Origin: Spirochaetota bacterium
Lineage (GTDB): Bacteria > Spirochaetota > UBA4802 > JAKQUI01
DNA length: 64,000 nt
Direction of reading: 5' to 3'
Assembly: GCA_029562645.1 (NCBI GenBank)
Contig: JAKQUI010000003.1
Coordinates: 124,001 to 188,000 of the forward strand
This document shows, in pieces, positions 34,121 through 43,937 of this stretch (position 1 is its first letter; every line of letters begins with the position of its first letter). The notes beneath the pieces are model-generated. The model did not search any database, was not told where the DNA came from, and saw only the letters and a program-made list of their open reading frames with translations. The translations under genes were made by a program, and so were the position numbers.

Positions 34121-35050
34121 CTATCGGCAGCAGTCGCCGTCATCGAGGCGGCAGAGCGCCCTGGCCTCGACCTGCAGCGTGGTGTGGGTGATGCCGTAGC
34201 GCTCGGCAAGCATTGCGTTCACCCTGCCGATGAGGCCGTCGGAGTCCGCGGGGTCAGAGCCCTCGGCGGCGCAGATATGGCACGAGAGAAACACCTCAGC
34301 CGAGCTCACCGACCAGATGTGCAGGCCGTGGACGCTTCCCGCGCCCGCAATCGCGAGAATGTCGCGGCGCACGGCGTCGGGGTCGATCCCCTTCGGCGCT
34401 CCCTGCAGGAAGATCCGCAACGAATCGCGCACGATCCCCCACGAGCTCACGACGATCATCGCGACGATGATGCAACTTGCCGCGAGGTCGAGGACGGCCA
34501 GGCGCGGAACAAACACGAGCGTAATCCCCACCGCGATCACCGCGATCGAGGACACAGCGTCGTAGGCCAGGTGCAGGAAGGCGGCGCGCATGTTGAGGTT
34601 CGCGTGGCGGTCACGGTTGATCACCAGGATGGACAGCGCATTTCCCGCCAGCCCGACGATCGCGATGGGGAGCATCACGCCGGGGTCGATGGGAACGGGA
34701 TGGCGGTATCGCATCAACGCCTCGTACACGATATAGATCCCGATGCCCGCCAGGGAGAGCGCGTTTACGACCGCGACGACCACCTCGAAACGCTTGAAGC
34801 CGAAGGAATAGCGCGGCGTGGGGGACCGCTCCGAGACGCGCTCGCCGGCATAGCCCAGCATGAGCGCCAGGACGTCGGAGAGGTTGTGCCCCGCGTCGGA
34901 GATGAGTGCGAGGCTCCCGGAGAGCACCCCGCCCACGAACTCCGCGATGGTGATGACGGCGTTGAATACGATGAGGGCCAGAAATTTCGCGCTCCGTGAA
35001 ACCGGCGCTCCGACGCGGCCATGGACATGTCCGTGATCGTGATGGTGCAT
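34121..35050 (-). CDS. Cation diffusion facilitator (CzcD/ZitB type)
   Basis: A 309-residue proton-driven exporter of Zn(II) and similar ions. It begins with a His-rich tail (MHHHDHGHVHGRV) that can bind metal. Six membrane segments follow, with the TM2 metal site in ISDAGHNLSDVLAL and the TM5 site in HLAYDAVSS, and the family sequence SFGFKRFEVVVAVVNA. A cytosolic dimerisation domain of about 90 residues carries HGLHIWSVSS. It ends with an unusual Cys-containing tail, CRLDDGDCCR. Neighbours give no further clue. Confidence 0.93.
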   Translation of the reverse strand: MHHHDHGHVHGRVGAPVSRSAKFLALIVFNAVITIAEFVGGVLSGSLALISDAGHNLSDVLALMLGYAGERVSERSPTPRYSFGFKRFEVVVAVVNALSLAGIGIYIVYEALMRYRHPVPIDPGVMLPIAIVGLAGNALSILVINRDRHANLNMRAAFLHLAYDAVSSIAVIAVGITLVFVPRLAVLDLAASCIIVAMIVVSSWGIVRDSLRIFLQGAPKGIDPDAVRRDILAIAGAGSVHGLHIWSVSSAEVFLSCHICAAEGSDPADSDGLIGRVNAMLAERYGITHTTLQVEARALCRLDDGDCCR

Positions 35051-35192
35051 TCGGGCCCCCAGGGTACATCATACGTCGGCGTTCGGAATGATTCGCCGTG
35101 CGATGGGACCGGGCCCTTCATTGGCATGCGCCATCATGCGACCTGATACGACTGGAAGCGCCGGGACCGGACCGCGTCCCGCACAGCATACC

Positions 35193-36029
35193 CTAGTCCA
35201 TGTAATCCTGTAAATGCGAAAATTTCTGCCGGATCTTCTCGATCGCGCGGTTTTCGATCTGCCGCACGGTCTCGGCCGAGATCCCGAACTCGCTGCCGAT
35301 CTCCTTCAGGGTGATCACGCGGTCGTCGTCGAAGCCGAAGCGCATCCGCAAAATCTTCCGCTCGTTCTCCATGAGCGACTCCAGCGCCTCCTCGAGCTCG
35401 TCGTGAAGGTCCTGGCGATAGAGCATCGTCTCCGGCGAGAGCGTCTTCTCGTCGCCCAGCACCTGCATGAGGCTGAAATCGTCGTTGTTGAGCGGGCCCT
35501 CCAGCGACATGGTCGGCTGGAAGAACTCCATGATCTCGGCGACCGCCTTCTCCTCGACGCCCAGCACGTTGGCGATGTCCAACCGTGTGGGCTCCTTGCC
35601 GAACTCGCGCAGAAGCTCGTCGCGGACCCGCTTCACCTTCTTGAAGAGGTCGCCCTTCCTGATGGGCAGCCGGATGGTGCGGCTCTTCTTCGCGATGAAC
35701 CGGCTGATGTAGTGCTTGATCCAGTACGACGCATAGGTCGAGAAGCGGCACCCCATGCGATGGTCGAACTTCTCGGCGGCGCGCATGAGACCGATGTTCC
35801 CCTCCTGGATGAGGTCCACCAGGGACGGTTCGAGCATGGTGTAGTTCCTCGCGATTTTAATCACCAGCCTGAGGTTGGCGTTCACCAGGCGCTCGCGGGC
35901 GGTATCGTCCCCCTTCGTCTTCGCCCGGGCAAGCTCGATCTCCTCTTCCTGGGTAAGCAGCTGAAATTCATTTATGTTCTTGTAGTATGATTTCGCCGGC
36001 ATGGAGCTATCGTGCATTCTTTCCGTCAT
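35193..36029 (-). CDS. RNA polymerase sigma-70 family factor, group 2-like
   Basis: A 278-residue sigma factor with regions 1.2 (YYKNINEFQLLTQEEEIELA), 2.1-2.4 (LVNANLRLVIKIARNY, LVDLIQEGNIGLMRAAEKFDHRMGCRFSTYASYWIKHYI), 3 (RLPIRKGDLFKKVKRV) and 4.1-4.2 (ILRMRFGFDDDRVITLKEIGSEFGISAETVRQIENRAIEKIR). It lacks region 1.1 and the non-conserved insert of a housekeeping RpoD, so it is probably an RpoS-like alternative factor. Start at 36029 follows GGAGGGAGGCC; the frame extends 14 codons further. The AT-rich 5' region holds inverted and direct repeats. Confidence 0.92.
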   Translation of the reverse strand: MTERMHDSSMPAKSYYKNINEFQLLTQEEEIELARAKTKGDDTARERLVNANLRLVIKIARNYTMLEPSLVDLIQEGNIGLMRAAEKFDHRMGCRFSTYASYWIKHYISRFIAKKSRTIRLPIRKGDLFKKVKRVRDELLREFGKEPTRLDIANVLGVEEKAVAEIMEFFQPTMSLEGPLNNDDFSLMQVLGDEKTLSPETMLYRQDLHDELEEALESLMENERKILRMRFGFDDDRVITLKEIGSEFGISAETVRQIENRAIEKIRQKFSHLQDYMD

Positions 36030-36424
36030 GGCCTCCCTCCTATCGACCGAGATTATTACTCCTATGAACAATCAACACTATGAACGTTATTGAAATATTT
36101 AAGATTTAAATTAAATTCTGATTTAGTTTACTCCCTAATAATATACAGAGCGTTTACCTATTCGACCACCCCAAATATTGAAATTGTTACAGTTTTATAA
36201 TGAAATTAACCTGACTGTAACAAGATTTGTTTTCAAAAATATAATTTTGCACATTAAAACGCCAGGAGCGGCACGCATTCTATCTATAATATCATTTTGT
36301 ATGATATTTCTATACCGCGAGGGAAAACCCCGCCTCGAAATAGATTTGACAGCGGGCGCGAAACCGATAGCGTCATTGACGGCGCGTATGAATGCCACAC
36401 TTCGCTACGAGGCGCGATCAATCA
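36030..36424. other. AT-rich divergent control region, sigma factor and giant kinase
   Basis: 395 nt much richer in A+T than the surroundings, with no credible gene. It holds direct repeats CTATGAAC at 36062-36069 and 36078-36085, the inverted repeat at 36184-36223, and a TTGACA at 36346-36351 that lacks a strong partner -10 (TAGCGT 16 nt on). Both flanking genes probably start here. Confidence 0.5.
36184..36223. promoter_or_regulatory. 10-bp inverted repeat around a promoter-like core
   Basis: TTGTTACAGT (36184-36193) and ACTGTAACAA (36214-36223) are perfect inverted copies 20 nt apart. A TATAAT lies between them at 36196-36201. On the minus strand TTGTTA (36223-36218) and TATAAA are 18 nt apart, pointing to the sigma-factor gene. 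The arms could be operator half-sites or a hairpin. Confidence 0.45.
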
Positions 36425-39400
36425 ATGTCCGCTGCGTCCATTGGGCCGTATCTCATCATCGAAAAGGTCGGCGAGAGCCATAAATCCGTCGTCTACCGCT
36501 GCCGAGGACGCGGGGCGGATGAGACCGTCATTGTCAAGCTGCTCAAAAAAGCGGCGCCCACCCCGGCCGATGTCGCCCGCATCCGGCTGGAGAGCGCCCT
36601 CGTCGAGCGGCTCGATTTCGACGGGATCGTCCGGGGACGCGGCATCATCGAGCACGAGGGGGCGATCGCGCTGGTCCTCGAGGACCCGCACGGAATATCG
36701 CTCAAGGACTTCATCTCGCGAACCCGGCCGACGCTCCGTCAGTTCCTGGATATCGCCGTGAGGCTGGCGCGCATCCTGGGGCTCATCCATCGGGCCAATA
36801 TCATCCACAAGGACATAAAGCCGCACAATATCATCATCCGGACCGCCCGCGGACGCGTCAGGGACGTGCATATCACCGACTTCGGCATCTCGGTGCTCTT
36901 GGACGACGGGCTCCGAGAGCTCTATCACCCCGACGTTCTGCAGGGAACGCTGCCGTACATATCGCCCGAACAGACCGGCAGAATGAACCGCCCGGTCGAT
37001 TACCGCACGGACCTGTACTCGCTCGGCGTCACCTTCTACGAGTTGCTCACGGGCGATGTGCCGTTTCACGCGGACGACCCGCTGGAGCTCATCCACGCCC
37101 ACATGGCGCGCGCGCCCGAACCGCCCGCCGCCGTCAACTCCGCGCTGGCCGGGCCGGTTTCGGACATCGTGATGAAGCTCCTGGCGAAATCGCCCGACGA
37201 GCGCTACCAGAACGCCCTGGGCCTGGCCTACGACCTGCAGGAATGCCACACCCGTTTGGTCCGCGACGGGCGCATCGCGCCTTTCGAGCTGTCGACGCGG
37301 GACATCGCCGAGCGGCTCACCGTCCCGCAGGTGCTCTTCGGGCGCGAGCGGGAGCGCGACCAGCTCTTCGCCGCCTTCGAGCGCGTGGTGGGCGGCGCCG
37401 CCGAGATGGTGCTCATCTCCGGCGCGCCCGGCATCGGAAAGACCTCGCTGGCGATGGAGCTGCACAAGCCGGTGACGGCGCGCAGCGGCTTCTTCGTCGC
37501 CGGAAAGTACGATGCGCTGCGCCGCGACGTCCCCTACACCGCCATCATCCAGGCCTTCCAGGGGCTCATCCGCCAAATCCTCACCGAGGGCGAGGAGCGG
37601 ATCGACCTCTGGCGGATCCGTCTGGAGACGGCGCTGGGGCTGCACGCGAAGATCATCGGCGACCAGATCCCGGAGCTTCGGCTCATCATCGGCGAGCAAC
37701 CGGAGGTGGCCCAGCTCGACCTGGAGGAATCGCATAACCGGTTCACCCTGGTGTTCCGGAACTTCATGAGCGTCTTCGCCAAACCGGAACACCCGCTGGT
37801 CGTCTTCCTGGACGACCTCCAGTGGGCCGATAGCGCGAGCCTCACGCTCCTGGCCACCGTCCTTTCTGACCGCAACATGCGCTCGCTCCTTCTCCTCGGC
37901 GCGATCCGCGAGGGGCCCACCGTTGACTCGCTGCTGGACCAGACCGTCTCGACGCTCCAGACCGCCGGGGTGGCGGTGTCAACGCTGTCGCTGGGACCGC
38001 TCGAGCCCGACGCGGTGGGCGAATACCTGGCGAACTTCCTGCGCGTGCGCAACCGCCGCCAGCAGACCTTCGCCGAGATCGTCTACGAGAAGACCCTGGG
38101 CAACCCGTTTTTCATCAACCAGTTCATCGGCATGCTCTACGACGACGGGCTCATCCGCTTCGATCCGGAATCGGGCTGGACCTGGAGCCTCGGGAAGCTC
38201 CGCGCGCTGGAGGTGAGCGACAACGTGGTCGAGCTCATGGCCAAGAAGATCGGCACGCTCCCGCCGCGCACGCAGGAGGCGCTGCAGATCGCCTCGGTGA
38301 TCGGGAACCGTTTTTCCCTCGAGACGGTGTCGATCGTCAACGGGACCAGCGTGGAGCAGTCGCTCGAGGACCTCACCGCGGCGGCGCGCGAGGGGCTCAT
38401 CTTCTTTTCCGCGCAGGAGGGCCGCTACCGGTTCTTTCACGACCGCATCGGCCATCTCGCGATAGCGGAGTCGACCACCCACGACATCCTCATGGAAAAG
38501 ATCTTCTATATCGCAAACCATCTGAACATCGCGCGATCGCTCTTCGAGAGCGACGGGGAGCGCTTCACCCTGGCCCGCATGAACCTCTACGCCGGGATGA
38601 AGGCCAAGAACGCGGCCGCCTTCGAATCGGCGCGCGGGTATTTCACCCAGGGCACCGACGTGCTGCCCGACTCGGCCTTCGCCGAGGAGTACCAGCTCTC
38701 CTTCGACCTGTACCTCAACCGCGGGGAGTGCGAGTACATCGCCGGCCGTTTCGACGAGGCGACCACGATCTTCGCCATCATCCTCACCTTCGCGCGCTGC
38801 GCGCTGGACCGGGCCCGGATCTACAACATGCTCATCATCCTGTGCACCAACGGCGGCGAGTACCGCGAGGCGGTCCAGTTCGCGCGCGACGCGATGATGA
38901 TGTTCGGCGTGGACTGCTCGCGCGAGAACATCCGCGCGGCCGTCTCGGCCGAATTCGCGAAGGCCATGGAGCTCCTGGAGCGCCTCTCCCTCGACGAGAT
39001 CGCCGCGCTCCCCGAGATGCGCGACCCCGAGCTTTTGGCGCGCATGGAGATCATGACCAACTGCGCCGCCGCCACCTTCTACGTGGACCTCGACTTCAAC
39101 GGCTTTCTCCCCCTGCACCTGTTCAATTGCTCGATCGAGCACGGCAATTCGCCCTATGCGGCGTTCGGCTACAGCATGTTCAGCGTGGTCCACTTCGTCC
39201 GCGGCAACTTCGCGCGGGCCTTCGCCTTCGGCGAGCTCGCGCTCTCGCTCAATCGGCGTTATGACAACATCGCGACCCGCAGCAAGGTGCCGGTGATCGT
39301 GGGCGTGTACACCGTCCACTGGTCGCGCCACGTGCGCGAGGGCATCGCCCTCCTGGAGGAGGGATACCGCGCGCGCCATCAGACCGGAGACCTCATCTAC

Positions 39401-41536
39401 ACGGGATTTTTCGCGGTGCACCTCGCGCTCATGCGCGCGCAGGCCGGGGACGAGCTCGGCCCCCTGCTCCAGGACGTTGAGCGATATCTCGAGCTCACCC
39501 GCCAGATCCGCTTCGACAATGCCGGGCTCGCCATCGCTACGATCCGGCAGAAGATCCTGAGCCTCATGGGGAGGACGCGCGACCGCGCGGGCATGGATTC
39601 GGACGGGTTTTCCGAACAGGAACACGTCGCGCGACTGCGCGCAAGCGAGATGACCTTCGCGCTCCACAGCCATCTTGTGCACGCCGCGTCCCTGCGCTAC
39701 CTCTTCGGCGACATCCGCCGGGCCTTCGAAGTGTCCACGGAGGCGCTGCGCTACTCCCGCTACTCGACGGGCCTGCTCCACCAGGCCGAGGAGAACTTTT
39801 TCCGCTCGCTTATCGTCGCGGAGCTCGTGGGCGCGGGGATGGCCGACATCGACGTTTTTAGCGCCGAGCTCGAGGAGAACCAGCGCCGCCTGAAGCTGTG
39901 GGCCGAGAGCAGTCCTGGGAATTTTCTCCACAAGTATCTGCTCGTCGAGGCCGAGCGGGCGATCCTGGCCGACGATCCCTGGACCGCGATGGCGCGCTTC
40001 GACGAGGCCATCGAGTCGGCGCTGGAAAACGGGTACGTGCAGCATGCGGCGCTCGCCTGCGAGCGGGCCGGCCGGTTCTATCGCTCCCGCGGGCGGCGAC
40101 GGATCGCGCGCCAGTACCTTATCGACGCCGACCGCTTCTACGGTCGCTGGGGGGCGGCCGCGAAACGCGCGCACCTTGCGGAGGCGTATCCCGGCCTTCT
40201 TGACCGGACACCGGACGAACCGTCGTCGGGCGCACCCGGAGACACCGACACCGGAAGCGATACGATCTCGCGCGACCTGGACCTCTCGACCATCATTAAA
40301 GCCACCCACGCGGTCGCGCGGGAGATTGACCTGGGCGCCATCCTCGCCGCCTTGATCACCATCGCCATCGAAAACGCCGGAGCGCAATCCGGCTACCTGC
40401 TCCTCGAAAACGAACGCGACGGCCGGCTGTACATCGAGGCATCCGGCGCCGTGGGCGAGCGCCCCGACGTGCTGCAATCGATCCCGGCGGCATCCTGCGA
40501 TCAGCTCTCGGCGGCCGTCGTCAACTACGTCCACAAGACGCGGGAGAACATCGTACTGGACAACGCCCTCGAGCAGGGCATGTTCACCGAGGACGGCTGC
40601 ATCGCGCGCAAGCGATCGCGATCGCTCCTGTGCGTCCCCATCATGCACAAAAACCGGGTGATCGGCGTTCTTTATCTCGAAAACACTCTCGTCGCCGGCG
40701 CCTTTACGCCCGCGCGCGTCGAGCTGCTCACCATCCTCTCGTCGCAGGCGGCCATCTCCATCGAGAACGCCCGGCTCCTGGCCACCCGCGAGAGCCAGGC
40801 GCGGCTGGCGCGCGAGATGGAGATCGCGGCGCGCATCCAGACCATCCTGCTGCCGGTCGCGCCGCGCATCGACGGCTTCGAGATCACCGGCTACATGCGG
40901 CCGGCCGAAAAGGTCGGCGGGGACTACTACGACGTCATCAACACACCGTCGCGGGACTGGGTGATCATCGGGGACGTGTCGGGGCACGGCGTTTCGGCCG
41001 GGCTGGTGATGATGATGGTGCAGACCGCGATCCACTTCGCCCTCTCCCGGCGGCCGGGCATTCGTCCGGTGGACCTCCTCACGCACATCAATCGCGGGAT
41101 ATCGGAGAACATCCACCGCATCTCGGCGGAGAAGTACATGACCATCGTGCTCCTGGCGCACCTCGGCGACGGCCGCTTCGAGCTGGCGGGACTGCACCCA
41201 GACATCCTGGTGTATCGCGCGCGGACCGGGGCGGTGGAGCGGGTGCGCCTGCACGGCAACTGGATCGGCATCCCCGAGCGCGTGTACCCGAAAAACTGGA
41301 AATCGCGGAACCAGACGCTCGCGCTGCACACGGGCGACGTCATGCTCCTCTACACCGACGGCATCACCGAGTCGCGCAGCGCGGACGAGGACATGCTCGA
41401 CCAGGCGGGATTGGAGCGGATCCTCCAGAAGGCCGGCGGGGGATCGACCAACGCGGTCCGAGACGCGATCCTCGAGCGCCTCGCCGAGTACACCAGCACC
41501 GACGACATCACCATGCTGATCCTGAAGCGCACCTGA
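36425..41536 (+). CDS. Ser/Thr kinase - AAA ATPase - TPR - GAF - SpoIIE phosphatase signalling protein
   Basis: A 1703-residue soluble protein. N-terminal Hanks kinase (1-280) with K38, HKDIKPHN (128-135) and DFG (152-154), so it looks active. AAA_16-type NTPase follows, Walker A GAPGIGKT (333-340) and Walker B VVFLDDLQWAD (459-469). A long helical TPR-like region spans about 600-1270, GAF about 1290-1430, and a PP2C-type SpoIIE domain about 1470-1703 with GGDYYDV, GDVSGHGVSAG and TSTDDITMLIL. It is like the PknK/trifunctional kinases but ends in a phosphatase instead of a histidine kinase. Start at 36425 by domain fit; 11 more codons are open upstream. The patatin gene begins 7 nt downstream. 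Confidence 0.93.
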   Translation: MSAASIGPYLIIEKVGESHKSVVYRCRGRGADETVIVKLLKKAAPTPADVARIRLESALVERLDFDGIVRGRGIIEHEGAIALVLEDPHGISLKDFISRTRPTLRQFLDIAVRLARILGLIHRANIIHKDIKPHNIIIRTARGRVRDVHITDFGISVLLDDGLRELYHPDVLQGTLPYISPEQTGRMNRPVDYRTDLYSLGVTFYELLTGDVPFHADDPLELIHAHMARAPEPPAAVNSALAGPVSDIVMKLLAKSPDERYQNALGLAYDLQECHTRLVRDGRIAPFELSTRDIAERLTVPQVLFGRERERDQLFAAFERVVGGAAEMVLISGAPGIGKTSLAMELHKPVTARSGFFVAGKYDALRRDVPYTAIIQAFQGLIRQILTEGEERIDLWRIRLETALGLHAKIIGDQIPELRLIIGEQPEVAQLDLEESHNRFTLVFRNFMSVFAKPEHPLVVFLDDLQWADSASLTLLATVLSDRNMRSLLLLGAIREGPTVDSLLDQTVSTLQTAGVAVSTLSLGPLEPDAVGEYLANFLRVRNRRQQTFAEIVYEKTLGNPFFINQFIGMLYDDGLIRFDPESGWTWSLGKLRALEVSDNVVELMAKKIGTLPPRTQEALQIASVIGNRFSLETVSIVNGTSVEQSLEDLTAAAREGLIFFSAQEGRYRFFHDRIGHLAIAESTTHDILMEKIFYIANHLNIARSLFESDGERFTLARMNLYAGMKAKNAAAFESARGYFTQGTDVLPDSAFAEEYQLSFDLYLNRGECEYIAGRFDEATTIFAIILTFARCALDRARIYNMLIILCTNGGEYREAVQFARDAMMMFGVDCSRENIRAAVSAEFAKAMELLERLSLDEIAALPEMRDPELLARMEIMTNCAAATFYVDLDFNGFLPLHLFNCSIEHGNSPYAAFGYSMFSVVHFVRGNFARAFAFGELALSLNRRYDNIATRSKVPVIVGVYTVHWSRHVREGIALLEEGYRARHQTGDLIYTGFFAVHLALMRAQAGDELGPLLQDVERYLELTRQIRFDNAGLAIATIRQKILSLMGRTRDRAGMDSDGFSEQEHVARLRASEMTFALHSHLVHAASLRYLFGDIRRAFEVSTEALRYSRYSTGLLHQAEENFFRSLIVAELVGAGMADIDVFSAELEENQRRLKLWAESSPGNFLHKYLLVEAERAILADDPWTAMARFDEAIESALENGYVQHAALACERAGRFYRSRGRRRIARQYLIDADRFYGRWGAAAKRAHLAEAYPGLLDRTPDEPSSGAPGDTDTGSDTISRDLDLSTIIKATHAVAREIDLGAILAALITIAIENAGAQSGYLLLENERDGRLYIEASGAVGERPDVLQSIPAASCDQLSAAVVNYVHKTRENIVLDNALEQGMFTEDGCIARKRSRSLLCVPIMHKNRVIGVLYLENTLVAGAFTPARVELLTILSSQAAISIENARLLATRESQARLAREMEIAARIQTILLPVAPRIDGFEITGYMRPAEKVGGDYYDVINTPSRDWVIIGDVSGHGVSAGLVMMMVQTAIHFALSRRPGIRPVDLLTHINRGISENIHRISAEKYMTIVLLAHLGDGRFELAGLHPDILVYRARTGAVERVRLHGNWIGIPERVYPKNWKSRNQTLALHTGDVMLLYTDGITESRSADEDMLDQAGLERILQKAGGGSTNAVRDAILERLAEYTSTDDITMLILKRT

Positions 41537-41543
41537 CGAGGCC

Positions 41544-43787
41544 ATGCGCTCCGTCCGACTCGCCGCCGCCATCGCCTGTTCGATCGGTATCGCGCTTTCG
41601 GCGCGCGTGTCCGCAGGGCCCGGTCGCGCCGACACGCCTCCCCCAGAGCGGCGGGCGCGCATCGGGCTCGTGCTCAGCGGCGGCGGCGCCAAGGGGTTCG
41701 CCCATATCGGCGCGCTCAAGGTGCTCGAGGAGGCGGGGGTGCGCGTGGACTACATCACCGGCACGAGCATGGGCAGCGTGGTGGGCGCGCTCTACGCCAT
41801 CGGTTACGACGCGAAGGCGCTCGAGCGGCTGGCGCTGGACACCGACTGGAACGACCTGCTGAGCGACACGGTCTCGCGCCGCTACTACTCGATCGACGAG
41901 AAAAACGAGGACGGGAAATACATCCTGAGCCTCCCGCTGCACGACGGGGGGATCGGACTGCCCCGGGGGCTCATCGCCGGCCAGAAGACCATGCTGCTGC
42001 TGGCGCGCCTGATGGCGCGCTATCACCACGTCCGCGACTTCCGCCAGCTCCCCATCCCCTTCCGCTGCGTGGCCACCGACATCGAAAACGGGAAGCCGAT
42101 CGTGCTCGAGCGCGGCTTCCTGCCGGAGGCCGTCCGCGCGAGCATGTCGCTGCCCACGGCCTTCAACCCGGTCGAGCTCGACGGGCGGCTGCTCGTGGAC
42201 GGCGGCGTTGTGCGAAATTTCCCGGTATCCGACGCGCGCGAGATGGGCGCCGACATCGTGATCGGGATCGACACCGGCGCGCCGCTGTACTCCAAGAAGG
42301 AGATCGACTCCATCGCCAAGATCATGGAGCAGTCGGTGAGCTTTTTGGGCGATATCTCGACGAAGGAGGAGCAGAAGCTCTGCGACATCCTGATCCAGCC
42401 GGCCATCCGCGAGTACAACGCCACCAGCTTCTCCGACGCGGCCACGCTCATCGCGCGCGGCGAGGAGGCGGCGCGCCGGTTTTTGCCGCAGCTCGCGGCC
42501 ATCGCCGCCGACCAGCGGCGCCATGGCATCGACCCGCGCCCTGCCGCGTCGCCGGCGCTCACGGGGCCGATCCGCATCTCCGGCATCACCGTCACCGGCC
42601 TCACGAACGTCTCGCGCTCGCTTCTCATGGGAAAGCTGGACATCGCGACGCCGGCCGACATCACCATCGACGAGATCGACGAGGCGATGAACCGCGCCTA
42701 CGGCAGCCACTTCTTCGAGCAGGTGTACTATCGGCTCGAACCGGGGCCGGACGGGCGGGTGCTGGCCGTCACGGTGAACGAGAACGCGACATCGCTGCTC
42801 AAGCTGGGAATCCATTACGACACCGACATCAAGGCGGCGCTGTTGCTCAATGCGACCTTCCGCAACATGCTCGGGCAGGGCTCGAAGCTGATGTTCGACG
42901 CGCGCCTGGGCCAGAACCCCGCCCTCATCGCCTCCTACTTCATCCATTCCGACTTCAAGCCGGGGATCGGGTTTGGCGTGGACGTATGGTTCGACCAGGT
43001 CGATGTGGACATCACCGACAACCAAAATAACGTCATAGCTTCGCTGGTGTACTCCGACTACGGCGGGACCATGCGGTTCCAGACCATCTTCTCGAACGCC
43101 TTCGCCCTCGGCCTCGCCGCCGAGAAGCAGTACACCGACATCCAGAAGAAGATCGCCCACTATGATCCGGGCGTCACCTACTTCCAATTCACCAACTATT
43201 TCGCGTTTTGCAAGGTGGACCTGCTCGATCGAACCACCTACCCGCGCAGCGGATTCGCCCTGTACGGCGAGGCGAAGCTCATCACCGACGACCTCGCGAC
43301 GAAAAAGGACATGAACGTTTCGAACTACGAGCGCTACATCGCGCGCCTCGACTGCTTCCTCCCGGTGCACGACCGGGTCTCGCTGCTGGGCGCCTGCCAC
43401 TGGGGTCTCATCCGGCCGTATCAGGCGGACACCGCGCCGGTCCCCTATCCGCTGCTTTTTTACATCGGCGGCCTGTACACTTACCAGGAATCTCTCTTTC
43501 CATTCTATGGATACCGTTTCATGGAGGTGATGTGGCGCGAGGCCCTCGTCTTCCAGTACGGCATTCAGATAGAGCCACGGCGCGACACCTTCGTGCGGCT
43601 GATCGCGAACACCGCCCAGACCACCTCGAATGCCGAGGAGGTCCCCCTTCAGAAGGACGCGCGCCTGTCGGGCTACGGCGTTTCGATCGGGCTGCTCACG
43701 CCCATCGGCCCGATCGAGATCACGGTGATGCAGTCGCTACAGACGCACAGCGTGATCCTGCACTTTAACCTGGGGTACCGTTTTTAA
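41544..43787 (+). CDS. Patatin-POTRA-barrel protein, type Vd autotransporter (PlpD-like)
   Basis: A 747-residue exported phospholipase A-like protein. Signal peptide to about residue 24; patatin domain at 38-330 with oxyanion loop SGGGAKG (45-51), nucleophile S75 in GTSMG and D219 in LVDGGV; one POTRA-like domain at about 345-420 (IRISGITVTGLTNVSRSLL...FFEQVYYRLEP); then a barrel to the C-terminal GYRF. This order matches PlpD of Pseudomonas. The enzyme is probably displayed or released at the surface and may hydrolyse membrane lipids. GAGG precedes the ATG and the gap to the giant kinase gene is 7 nt, so the pair is likely co-transcribed. Confidence 0.93.
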   Translation: MRSVRLAAAIACSIGIALSARVSAGPGRADTPPPERRARIGLVLSGGGAKGFAHIGALKVLEEAGVRVDYITGTSMGSVVGALYAIGYDAKALERLALDTDWNDLLSDTVSRRYYSIDEKNEDGKYILSLPLHDGGIGLPRGLIAGQKTMLLLARLMARYHHVRDFRQLPIPFRCVATDIENGKPIVLERGFLPEAVRASMSLPTAFNPVELDGRLLVDGGVVRNFPVSDAREMGADIVIGIDTGAPLYSKKEIDSIAKIMEQSVSFLGDISTKEEQKLCDILIQPAIREYNATSFSDAATLIARGEEAARRFLPQLAAIAADQRRHGIDPRPAASPALTGPIRISGITVTGLTNVSRSLLMGKLDIATPADITIDEIDEAMNRAYGSHFFEQVYYRLEPGPDGRVLAVTVNENATSLLKLGIHYDTDIKAALLLNATFRNMLGQGSKLMFDARLGQNPALIASYFIHSDFKPGIGFGVDVWFDQVDVDITDNQNNVIASLVYSDYGGTMRFQTIFSNAFALGLAAEKQYTDIQKKIAHYDPGVTYFQFTNYFAFCKVDLLDRTTYPRSGFALYGEAKLITDDLATKKDMNVSNYERYIARLDCFLPVHDRVSLLGACHWGLIRPYQADTAPVPYPLLFYIGGLYTYQESLFPFYGYRFMEVMWREALVFQYGIQIEPRRDTFVRLIANTAQTTSNAEEVPLQKDARLSGYGVSIGLLTPIGPIEITVMQSLQTHSVILHFNLGYRF

Positions 43788-43818
43788 CACCGACGCGTTT
43801 TTGTTGAGTATTGGCCAT

Positions 43819-43937
43819 GCTCTGACCCCCGCCAAGCCAGACGCTGAAGGCCTCCGAAGGCTCTGACCCCCACTTTGGCATGGCAGTGTGGGGCTCTGAC
43901 CCCGTTTTTCACAGGAAATCGTGGGGGCTCTGACCCC
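43819..43937. repeat. Four short direct repeats GCTCTGACCCC
   Basis: The 11-mer GCTCTGACCCC occurs at 43819-43829, 43860-43870, 43893-43903 and 43927-43937, with start-to-start steps of 41, 33 and 34 nt. Copies 2-4 are preceded by G residues. The reverse complement GGGGTCAGAGC resembles words that accompany REP-associated (RAYT) transposases; that link is from general knowledge and no transposase is nearby. The last copy contributes the first base of the methyltransferase stop codon region. Confidence 0.7.

Noticed and set aside
36123-36138. TTAG-N8-CTAA upstream of the sigma-factor gene as a third DtxR-type site
   Set aside because: Spacing is 8 rather than 6 and the flanks differ from the two proposed sites.
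37979-41719. A 1246-residue open frame antisense to the giant kinase gene
   Set aside because: It is a by-product of high-G+C third positions; its composition (His, Arg, Val, Glu rich without domains) is that of a shadow frame, while the plus strand has complete catalytic domains.
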